Below are positions 27,437-33,986 of a stretch of 33,986 nucleotides of DNA, piece by piece. How positions within the stretch are numbered: position 1 is the first letter of the stretch; each line of letters begins with the position of its first letter. A program made the translations under genes and the position numbers. The DNA lies in assembly GCA_019677205.1 (NCBI GenBank), contig JAAMXY010002012.1, forward strand, positions 1 through 33,986. The letters are read 5' to 3'. Under the pieces are notes generated by a model. It ran no database searches. It saw only the letters and a list, made by a program, of their open reading frames with translations, and had not been told where the DNA came from. The stretch comes from Pinguiococcus pyrenoidosus. Lineage: Eukaryota > Sar > Pinguiophyceae > Pinguiochrysidales > Pinguiochrysidaceae.

Positions 27437-29338
27437 ATGGAGAGCAACTCGGGGAGAAGCCGATCGCGGCGGCTCATGGTCGTCCAGGGCGTGGGTGGCT
27501 ATGTTAGCAACTCCGTGGCGCCGGAATCCAATTCGGGCGGCGCGTCGCGAGACTGGCCTTACAACGCCGGTGGGTCTGGCCGGAGCTCCGGACCCAACAT
27601 CTATGTTGCGGGCCGCGGCCGCGCGGACCAGGGCCGCCTGCGCGGCCGCGAGAGCAGCCGGTGCTGCGACATGTGCACCACGGTGGCCTTCTTCATCTTC
27701 GCGCTGCAGATCGTCATGCTGTACGTCATGCACAATGCGGGGCAGAGCAGTGTGGCGCAGGCGTCGGATGCCATTCCGCCTCCGCCGCAGTCCAAGATGG
27801 CTGCGCCGGCCCTCCCGGGCACCGGCGGCGCTCTGCTGTCCCAGGGCGTGGCGGCGAGGAACCTGTATGACCCACCGCCAACAGGCACCGGCGTTGGACA
27901 AGCGCCCGTCGGCGCGTCACCTGGTGCCTTGGGGAACGCGCCCAATCCACCCGGGGTGACTTCTGGTGTGGCGTCTGGTGTGGCCTCCAGCCCAACACAA
28001 GGTAGGAGCATCCCATGCTCGACCATGCGCGCTTCCCAACACCAGCTCCGGCGTGACCGTTTCCACCCAACCCCCTCAAACATTCAAGGGCCAACAGCAG
28101 CTCGTACGGCGGCGCCGACGAAGGCGCCGACGCGGGCGCCCACGAAGCTGCCGACTGCTGCGCCTACCAAGCAGCCGACGAGAGCGTCGGCAAGCGCCGT
28201 TGCCTCGGGGCTTGGGCACGCGCCCGGAGCAGGCGATCCGCAGGTTTCGCCGAATCCGGCGAAAGCGGATGAACCGGCGAAGCAGATCCAGCCCTACGAC
28301 CTGTCGAAGAAGAAGCCCAAGGTCATTGGACCCACCATCGTGCACACCGCGCAGATGAAGTGGGCGGAGATGGCGCGAGAGGAGGTCCCAGCCGAGTTCG
28401 AGGACGCCTACAAAGTGCAGTGCGTCGCGGGGCTGGCGAATCGGCTGCGGCAGCTTCTCACGTCGCACTGGTACGCCACGCAGATCCTGCACAAGAAGGT
28501 CGTGATCCAGTGGACGCCCGACGACGCGTGCCCCGCGTTCTTCCACGACCTGTTCGAGACCCTGCCGGACATGCTGGTGCTCTCCAAGCCGAAGAAGGAC
28601 TATCCCGTCACCAAGCGAGGGGGCTTCTCGAGCATCATTGACGCGTACATCGCGGAGACGGACCCCGCGTCGCGTCCAGAAGGCTGGATCGTGAAAGAGG
28701 TGGATGGCAAGCCGAAAGTGACGCCGCCTCCCAACGTCAGGTACTCGGCCTTGCAGGAGGAGCTCTGGGGCGGCATCCGGCCCGTCGCGGCGATTGCAGC
28801 CGAGGCGGAACGGTTCGTCAGGGAGCACCAGCTGGACGACGATGGCATCTCCCTGCACATCCGCCGATCAGATCACCGCGCGCAGGTCGGCAAGACGGGC
28901 ACCACCACCGAGGTCGAGTTCCTCGAGTGGGTCCGGAACCACGTGAACAAGGCCTCCGGCATCGGCGGCGGCTTCAAGCGCCTGCGGCCCCTGAAGATCT
29001 TCCTCGCGACCGATAATCCCGTCACCCGAGCGCAGTTCAGGAACGAGTTCAAGGACAGCGTCATCATGTACGGCCAGATGGCCGGGGATGCCGGCGAGCA
29101 GATCCGCGAGACGCACCTCAAGAAGACGCTTCGGCTGACGTCGGTGGAGCAGGCGTTGATCGAGGCGGTGATCGCCTCGAAGTGCACGGAGTTCAAGGGC
29201 ACCGCTGGCGCCACCGCGGGAACAGGAAGCTCGTTCAGCATGATGATCTTCTTCTTCTTCAAGAGGGCCCATCCGAACCACCGGACGTGCAAGCCCTCCG
29301 ATCTGGACACATCGTATCCGTGGGCTTGCAGGAGCTAA
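27437..29338 (+). CDS. Fucosyltransferase-like type II membrane protein with Pro/Thr stalk
   Basis: Two exons, 27437-28001 and 28089-29338, give 604 residues. The 87-bp intron is a multiple of three and has no stop, so retention is possible, but its codons are unlike the flanking stalk. An N-terminal cytosolic tail of about 75 residues has a CC pair before the membrane helix at 80-97. A Pro/Gly/Ala stalk follows with APTKAPTRAPTK repeats, a linker type common in stramenopile surface and Golgi proteins. The lumenal domain has CVAGLANRLRQLL, VIQWTPDDACPAFFHDLFE, SLHIRRSDH near 443-451, IFLATDN and SVEQALIEAVIASKCTEFKGT ending in SSFS. This is the pattern of the NodZ/O-fucosyltransferase superfamily, with the Arg motif HIRRSDH for the nucleotide sugar. 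The substrate is unknown. Confidence 0.83.
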   Translation: MESNSGRSRSRRLMVVQGVGGYVSNSVAPESNSGGASRDWPYNAGGSGRSSGPNIYVAGRGRADQGRLRGRESSRCCDMCTTVAFFIFALQIVMLYVMHNAGQSSVAQASDAIPPPPQSKMAAPALPGTGGALLSQGVAARNLYDPPPTGTGVGQAPVGASPGALGNAPNPPGVTSGVASGVASSPTQGRSIPCSTMRASQHQLRRDRFHPTPSNIQGPTAARTAAPTKAPTRAPTKLPTAAPTKQPTRASASAVASGLGHAPGAGDPQVSPNPAKADEPAKQIQPYDLSKKKPKVIGPTIVHTAQMKWAEMAREEVPAEFEDAYKVQCVAGLANRLRQLLTSHWYATQILHKKVVIQWTPDDACPAFFHDLFETLPDMLVLSKPKKDYPVTKRGGFSSIIDAYIAETDPASRPEGWIVKEVDGKPKVTPPPNVRYSALQEELWGGIRPVAAIAAEAERFVREHQLDDDGISLHIRRSDHRAQVGKTGTTTEVEFLEWVRNHVNKASGIGGGFKRLRPLKIFLATDNPVTRAQFRNEFKDSVIMYGQMAGDAGEQIRETHLKKTLRLTSVEQALIEAVIASKCTEFKGTAGATAGTGSSFSMMIFFFFKRAHPNHRTCKPSDLDTSYPWACRS

Positions 29339-29500
29339 GAGACTTCAGGCATCATAGATCCCCTCAGCTCAGTGACACGGTACTTGGGATGAGATCTGAC
29401 TTCTGAGTGCCACGTGCTGCGTGCTGAGCTCTGAATAGAAAGACAGGTGTCCTCCGTATACCCCGAGACGTCCGTCGCGCGAGAAGTTCATCTGCGTTGA

Positions 29501-30222
29501 TTACATGCTCTTTCGTGCGTCGTAGGTGCTAATTCGGCTATACATACTTCTCGCTCTAAAAACAGCATGCGCGGCGCAAGCAAGGATCCCTGCAGAAGGG
29601 GCACATCGGCGGAATGACACGCGTCAGCATCATACGAAGCGAAGATTCTCGCTGCGGCAGGCGCTCACCTAGGCTCAGGCCGTACAGGAGCAGCAAGATG
29701 GAGCCGCTGAACACGAAAAGCACCCCGATCAATACTATGGCTGCCTTCATGGCCTGGCGCTCCTGACTGCCCGAGAACTCATGGTTGCTGATCGTCCAAA
29801 ACGCCACACTCGCGCCTTGGGAACGTGCGGTACCGCGAGTCTGAGCTTCGCACGGCCAGCCTTGGAGCGCGACTATGCAGGACTCGCATGTGCTTACCGG
29901 CTAGAAGCAGCACCAACCCTATGGGCGACATCAGCAGCGGTACCACGCAGGCCGTCGGCAAGATCACGTAGACGTAGTTGGCCTTGTAGTACAGCAAATT
30001 GGTTCGCACCCTCTCTTCAAGATTGGTAGGCGACTTGAAACTGGCGAAAAACTCTTCCCAGCTACGAATCTTCCACTCCTCCTCCTTCGGAAGGCCGATA
30101 TCTTGCTGCAGACCCGCCAACACGCCGGCGACGCCATTCTGGACGGAGTTCAACACCGACTTCAGCTGTAGAGGGCCCGCGGAATCCCCGCCCGACTCGG
30201 CCGGAGCCGTCCGACGCCGCAT
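29501..30222 (-). CDS. PRA1 family protein (prenylated Rab acceptor)
   Basis: Three exons on the minus strand, 30222-29898, 29815-29669 and 29589-29501, give 186 residues, a usual length for PRA1. Donors are GTAAGC and GTGAGC, and phases match. Family marks are the WEEFFASFKSPTNLEERVRTNLLYY block with its NY pair (KANYVYVILP), four hydrophobic stretches in two hairpins, and the C-terminal ACAAHAVFRARSM that ends most PRA1 proteins. The final exon is supported by this ending, since reading through the second intron gives an unrelated Cys/Arg-rich tail. PRA1 proteins sit in ER-Golgi membranes and help Rab GTPases and cargo move. It shares this end of the window with Golgi glycosyltransferases, a chance or mild functional grouping. 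Confidence 0.88.
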
Positions 30223-30475
30223 GTGCTCGGTCGTTGGAGCCGCAGCGACCGCGCTGCGATCTGGTTAGAGGGCAGAGCTGTGCTTGGGGAGGGGTGGTGC
30301 AAGTGGAGACTTTGGACGCCACGCGTTGAGCGCTCAAAGAGTCTTGAGGTTGCCGGCTTATCCGCACATAGGATGGCCGAGGAGAGGGATGGATGACTCA
30401 CGCTGGAGAATGGAAACAACAAGCCTTCGAGTTTTGGAAAGTTCAGTGAGACCCGTGTTATGGCAGAACAGTTCT

Positions 30476-30560
30476 CATCTTTTCGTTAATTATTGTTATA
30501 CACTATCGATTTGAAATAAATAAGTATAATAAATTTGTTAAATTTAATATATTTAAAAAA
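30476..30560. other. AT-rich island in the PRA1/unknown-gene promoter
   Basis: About 85 bp, almost entirely A and T, with AAATTTGTTAAATTTAATAT. It resembles the island at 14428-14562 in words used and in lying shortly before a plus-strand gene. Confidence 0.65.
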
Positions 30561-30586
30561 TGGCAAACTCGCGCGCATTTCGTAAG

Positions 30587-30607
30587 TGCACAACTCTTCG
30601 TTGTGCA
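30587..30607 (+). other. Perfect 8-bp hairpin in the leader
   Basis: TGCACAAC, loop TCTTC, GTTGTGCA. If the transcript begins at the AT-rich island, this stem lies in the 5' leader about 60 bases before the ATG. Confidence 0.7.
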
Positions 30608-30665
30608 GAGCGCTGTGCTCGCTTAGGTTTGGCAACGCGCTGTGTGGCGTTCAGCTCAACGAAAA

Positions 30666-31234
30666 ATGGTGAGGAGCACAGCGCCGTCGCGTCCTTGCGA
30701 CGTGCGGATGTGTACCATTCCGGACGTCAAAGCGCCACGCAAGGCTGCGTACTGACACCCTTTGCGCCGCAGTCGAATCCGCTCACCGAGCTCATTAAGA
30801 GCTTTCAGCCGACCGCCGACGAGATCGACGAGGACAACAGCAAGACGTTGGAAATCATAGACAAGGCTGCGAAGCGCATGTGAGTTCTCTGTGCCTATAA
30901 GAGACTGGCTGGACAGTTCAGCTGAAACGGAGGGTTTTTGCGACGCAGTCTCACGGACCTGAACACGCCGTGGCGCCAGTCTGGGTACTGGATGAAGAAG
31001 GAGCCTCTGGAGTACTCTGCGAAGAATAGGAACGGCGGAGGTGCGTTACGTTGTTGATGTGGTGCGTCGGAGTTTTGCGCCACTCGGGCTCATGTGAGTG
31101 TCCCGTGTGCCTCCTTTCGACGTGAAGGCTTTCAAGGCACCTCGTTGGGCAAGTTCAACGACATCGACGGCTTTATCATTCAGTGCGAGATCAACGAAGC
31201 CGAGATGAATCTGTACAGGGGGAAGAAGGAGTGA
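30666..31234 (+). CDS. Unrecognised 102-residue protein
   Basis: Four exons, 30666-30668, 30773-30879, 30949-31040 and 31128-31234, with introns GTGAGG-GCAG, GTGAGT-GCAG and GTGCGT-GAAG in matching phases. In this model the first coding exon is the ATG alone, followed at once by an intron; the protein then starts MSNPLTELIKSFQPTADEID. The alternative is a start at 30560 and no first intron, which adds an Arg/Ser/Cys-rich leader that could be a mitochondrial presequence. The protein is soluble and mixed-charge: an N-terminal helix with an acidic patch, then LNTPWRQSGYWMKKEPLEY and LGKFNDIDGFIIQCEINEAEMNLY. The aromatic and charged blocks look conserved, but I recognise no family. It converges on the ClC gene. 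Confidence 0.65.
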
Positions 31235-31467
31235 GCTCAGCGAGATGCTGGCCTTCATGTTCAGAGGTCGACGCCAAGAATCAAGCACGATGCCACTTCG
31301 CTGTCCGGTGTATTTTGGGTGGAAATCCTAGCGAGCGATCTTGCGGGGCGCGGACTAGCGCGGCCGCATACGTCTATCAAGTGTCTCTACTGCTACCTAC
31401 ACCGATGGTCTTGGTACACTATCTCCTGGGAGGCGAACGATTGCTCTCTCTGTCGTGGTTGTTGGCG

Positions 31468-33702
31468 CTATCTGGGCAGGCTGTTCTTGGGGTCGGGGTC
31501 GGGCCTGGCCGTTGGCAGCTCGCTTAGGATGGTGCCAACGAGGAGGGACCGCCGGTCCACCAGACCCAAGGCCATGCGCGGATCGTCACTTGCCACCACT
31601 GCGATGGCCGCCAGGCCCTCTCCGTCCAGAAGCTCCGCGGCGCGGCGAGCGGATTCTAGGTTTCGAACCGTGACGGATGCCGCCCGCGGAGTGCATGCGT
31701 CTCCCACGGTGATGGCCTCGCTTTGGGCCCCTCTCTCCAGATCAAGTCCGACGGATCTTCCCCTATTCTTCTTGCCACTGCTCTTCATTGGCGTCCCAGC
31801 ATCAAGAGCCCGAGCGGCGTCGCCGACGCTCAGGACGCCGTACAGCTTTCCGATGCGATCTACATCTGCCTGCGTCGCGGCGCTTGCCTGCGCACCTCCC
31901 GTACGTTCAACAACGAGAGCGTGCGTCTCGCGACGCTTCTCAAAGGCCGCGATCGCTTCGAAGATCGACTCATCTGGGAAAAACGTCAGGGGCGTCTTCG
32001 CCATGACCTCCTGGACCGTGATCTTCGAGAGCGCGGAGGTGGGATCGTCGACGAGGCTGACCCCCATTTCGGAGGGGAGGAAGCGCCTCTGGCCGGAATC
32101 TCTGACCAGCGATTCAAGACCAGCGCCAGTCTCCCTGGCGTCATTTCGCTGCCGCCAGATCTCGCTCAGCAGAGACGCCACGCCCGCCGACGCTCCCGCG
32201 ATCACGACGATGTTGTAGTCCCGCGTCAGCTCGAAGAGCAGAAGCAGGGACGTCAAGGGCGCCCGGAACAACGCGGCCAGGACCGAAGCCGCGCCCACCA
32301 TGGCAAAGGCGGGAGTCGGGTCTCCGCTCAGCGCCTGCGAGACCATCTCCGGGGGCACGAGGAAGGCGGCGATGTCGCGAAGCGCCGAGTAGGTGATCTG
32401 CTGATACGCAGCTCCCAGCGTTGCGCCAAGGAAGAGGGCGGGCGCGAACGTGCCACCGACAAGCCCGCTCGCCAACGACCCGGCGGTCATCACTGCCTTG
32501 AGAGACAGGATCCACAGCAGGAAGAGCGTGGATTCCGAAGTCCCGCCGCTGCGGATGAGGCCGTCCAGCGTGTCGTACCCGAAGAACAGGATCTGCGGGA
32601 AGAAGAGACCCAGGCCGCCGCAGAGGAGGCCAAAGGCCGCCGGACGAAGCTCGATCGGCATCCTTCGTATCCTTCCGAGAAGCCCTGGATCCGACGCCGC
32701 CCCGTCGTCGGACTCGTCCCAAAACTTCGGAAACGTGTTCAGCATCGTCTTGAAGACGATGGCCACGGCACCCGCCGCGAGCCCGAGCCCGATGAAGAGT
32801 GGGAGGATGGCGGGCACGGAGTCGAGGTCGTACGGTGCCGGCCGCAGCGCGAGCTCCTCGTTCAGGACGAGATTCGCGGTGAGGGAGCTCACCACCGACG
32901 ACAGCAAAACGCCCGCGATGCCCGTGCGCAGCTGCGGGCCCACCGTCGGAATGTACTCCTGCGCCACTTCCAAAGAGAAAAACACACCCGCCAAGGGCGC
33001 GTTGAAGCCAGCGGCCACCCCGGCCGCACAGCCACACAGCAAGAGGCGCCTCTGCCGCTCCAGCGCCAAGCTCTCCACCCCGCCCAGCCTGGCACAGCTC
33101 GCGCCGATCTCCACCGCCGGTCCCTCCGGCCCCAGGCTATTCCCCGTCCCCAGCGTGGCCACTGCCGCCAGGATCTTCAGAAGCTGCCCTTTGGTGTCAA
33201 AGTCCCGTCGACGCTCCACTTGCTGCGCGAAGTCCGTCAGGTCTCCGCCAAAGCCGTCGGTGGCCGTGCGCAGACTGCTGACCACGAAGCCACCCAGCGC
33301 CGGAACGAGCGCCGCGAACAGGCGGTCGGCGCCATACTTGCCAGGCTGCAGTATGGGCAGCGCGGCAGGCATCATACCCACCTGGCCGGCGTCAGACGCC
33401 AGTGGCGCGTACATGCAGGTCTCCAGGCTGGCGACCGAGATCTTGAAGAGGCTGACGCCCAGGCCGGTGGACGCGCCCACCATGGCCGCGAGGCCCAGAA
33501 ACAGGAACTCGGAGCCGAATCGCGTCGAAACCGCTGCGAATTCCGTGTCTTCCAGGGGTCCCAGCGGCGTTTCCACGGGGCTTACGTCCTCTCGCTGCGC
33601 CAGCAGGCGCCCTGGCGCCGCAACTCGACTGCTCAAGGCACCTGAGCGCCCCCAGGCCATACACAAGCCTACATGAAAGCCGAGGAGCAGCGTGAGGCGC
33701 AT
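31468..33702 (-). CDS. ClC-type chloride channel with two CBS domains, plastid CLC-e-like
   Basis: Single exon, 744 residues, minus strand. The protein starts with a signal-like hydrophobic stretch (LTLLLGFHVGLCMAW) and Arg/Ser/Ala segment before the channel, as in plastid proteins. The channel (about 60-520) has GTGNSLGPEGPAVEIG at 185-200 with gating Glu193, FNAPLAGVFFSLEV, and GGTFAPALFLGA. The usual first filter motif GSGIP is not visible, as in plant CLC-e/f. After FFSLE the residue matching the proton glutamate of exchangers is Val, as in ClC channels. Two CBS domains follow (from about ITVQEVMAKTPLTFFP and ITVGDACTPRAASVTV), joined by a basic insert. Plant CLC-e is a thylakoid anion channel affecting photosynthetic ion balance; that role is inferred here. 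An E2F-type site lies 156 bp upstream. Confidence 0.92.
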   Translation of the reverse strand: MRLTLLLGFHVGLCMAWGRSGALSSRVAAPGRLLAQREDVSPVETPLGPLEDTEFAAVSTRFGSEFLFLGLAAMVGASTGLGVSLFKISVASLETCMYAPLASDAGQVGMMPAALPILQPGKYGADRLFAALVPALGGFVVSSLRTATDGFGGDLTDFAQQVERRRDFDTKGQLLKILAAVATLGTGNSLGPEGPAVEIGASCARLGGVESLALERQRRLLLCGCAAGVAAGFNAPLAGVFFSLEVAQEYIPTVGPQLRTGIAGVLLSSVVSSLTANLVLNEELALRPAPYDLDSVPAILPLFIGLGLAAGAVAIVFKTMLNTFPKFWDESDDGAASDPGLLGRIRRMPIELRPAAFGLLCGGLGLFFPQILFFGYDTLDGLIRSGGTSESTLFLLWILSLKAVMTAGSLASGLVGGTFAPALFLGATLGAAYQQITYSALRDIAAFLVPPEMVSQALSGDPTPAFAMVGAASVLAALFRAPLTSLLLLFELTRDYNIVVIAGASAGVASLLSEIWRQRNDARETGAGLESLVRDSGQRRFLPSEMGVSLVDDPTSALSKITVQEVMAKTPLTFFPDESIFEAIAAFEKRRETHALVVERTGGAQASAATQADVDRIGKLYGVLSVGDAARALDAGTPMKSSGKKNRGRSVGLDLERGAQSEAITVGDACTPRAASVTVRNLESARRAAELLDGEGLAAIAVVASDDPRMALGLVDRRSLLVGTILSELPTARPDPDPKNSLPR

Positions 33703-33857
33703 GACTGCGCCTTAATCGCCTCTAGGAAAGCGGCGAAAGTGCGGCCGAAGCGCTCTGACGCCTTTTTCTGCTGAAATCCGCTGTATTCGTTGGAATTTAT
33801 CCTCTCCAAGGGTATTAAAAATTGGTTCGAACGGCATAATTCTGTGGCTTGGCCAAC

Positions 33858-33869
33858 TTTCCCGCCAAA
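33858..33869. promoter_or_regulatory. E2F/DP-type site upstream of ClC
   Basis: TTTCCCGCCAAA, the full E2F-type core with A-rich flank, stands 156 bp before the ClC start and about 90 bp before the possible next gene at 33961. Confidence 0.6.
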
Positions 33870-33960
33870 TCTTTCGTTCGAATTGGAGAGTCAGAAGTGC
33901 GGATCTCAGGTGCGTTTACTCGTCATCACGAGATTAAAAAAAAAAAACAAACAATCCAAG

Positions 33961-33986
33961 ATGCTGGGTAGTGGCGCGAAGAAGTC
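33961..33986 (+). CDS. Possible start of the next gene, cut by the window end
   Basis: An ATG at 33961 opens eight clean codons (MLGSGAKK) before the window ends. It follows an A12-type run at about 33935-33947, and a plus-strand gene here would continue the alternating strand order, diverging from ClC. Too little is present for any functional call, and the ATG may be chance. Confidence 0.3.

Larger units (their letters stand above)
30223..30665. other. Divergent promoter region, PRA1 / small unknown gene
   Basis: 443 bp. It holds an AT-rich island (30476-30560) and a perfect hairpin (30587-30607) near the plus-strand gene. A frame opens at 30560 with the AAAAAATGG context but is probably leader. 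Confidence 0.55.

Noticed and set aside
28002-28088. Reading through the 87-bp segment as coding
   Set aside because: It keeps the frame, but it begins GTAGGA, ends CAAG, and its residues (Arg/His/Cys/Ser-rich) do not match the Pro/Thr/Ala stalk; I treat it as an intron with moderate confidence.
31723-33645. Open frame of 640 codons on the plus strand
   Set aside because: It lies opposite the ClC gene; its Arg/His/Gln-rich composition is a shadow of the GC-rich real gene, and the minus strand has all ClC motifs.
1-33986. Core dinoflagellate origin
   Set aside because: The complex-plastid signals would fit, but all 32 placed introns use GT donors rather than the GC/GA donors common there, and genes alternate strands instead of running in one direction.

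Overview
The window is nuclear DNA of a eukaryote. It is GC-rich apart from short AT-rich islands and is packed with protein genes. I could build 18 gene models plus the probable first codons of a nineteenth. Twelve of the 18 are split by short introns, 32 in my models, and every one could be placed on GT-AG borders with the reading phase kept. Several predicted proteins (VKOR-thioredoxin, DEAD-box helicase, DXR, ClC channel) begin with a hydrophobic signal peptide. In the VKOR protein a Phe follows the likely cleavage site; in the helicase one lies close to it. Behind the signal comes a basic, Ser/Ala-rich stretch, as in the bipartite plastid presequences of algae with a complex red-derived plastid. 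Together with the non-mevalonate enzyme DXR, this points to a photosynthetic or plastid-bearing protist (stramenopile, haptophyte, cryptophyte or chromerid-like). I cannot name the species. The uniform GT-AG introns and alternating strands argue against a core dinoflagellate.

Layout: NPL4 (+, 442-1872); VKOR-Trx (-, 1933-3650); RPA3 (-, 3895-4605); plastid-type DEAD-box helicase (+, 4891-6465); IQ-repeat protein (-, 6782-8128); DXR (+, 8585-10109); POP1 (+, 10338-12748); four-helix membrane protein (-, 13213-13932); coiled-coil protein (+, 14664-16079); GT64 exostosin-like transferase (-, 16104-17422); BAR-SH3 protein with polyglutamine (+, 17801-19753); ankyrin-repeat protein with an apparent one-base deletion (-, 20002-23063); small chromatin-type protein with Tudor-like and winged-helix parts (+, 23685-24416); two divergent fucosyltransferase-like type II membrane proteins (-, 24667-26623 and +, 27437-29338); PRA1 (-, 29501-30222); an unrecognised 102-residue protein (+, 30666-31234); ClC chloride channel with two CBS domains (-, 31468-33702); and a possible next gene starting at 33961 (+).

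Strands alternate almost without exception, so most spaces are either tight convergent 3' ends (24-464 bp) or divergent promoters (285-813 bp). Three of the four AT-rich islands sit in divergent promoter regions; the fourth is just upstream of the VKOR gene. E2F-type TTTCCCGCC motifs occur in three divergent spaces, including the RPA3/helicase promoter.

The genes do not form one pathway. They fall into four loose groups: plastid functions (VKOR-Trx, DXR, helicase, ClC), nucleic-acid housekeeping (RPA3, POP1, Tudor-like protein), Golgi/membrane work (GT64, two fucosyltransferase-like proteins, PRA1, BAR-SH3) and protein quality control (NPL4). I found no convincing mobile element, CRISPR array or RNA gene.
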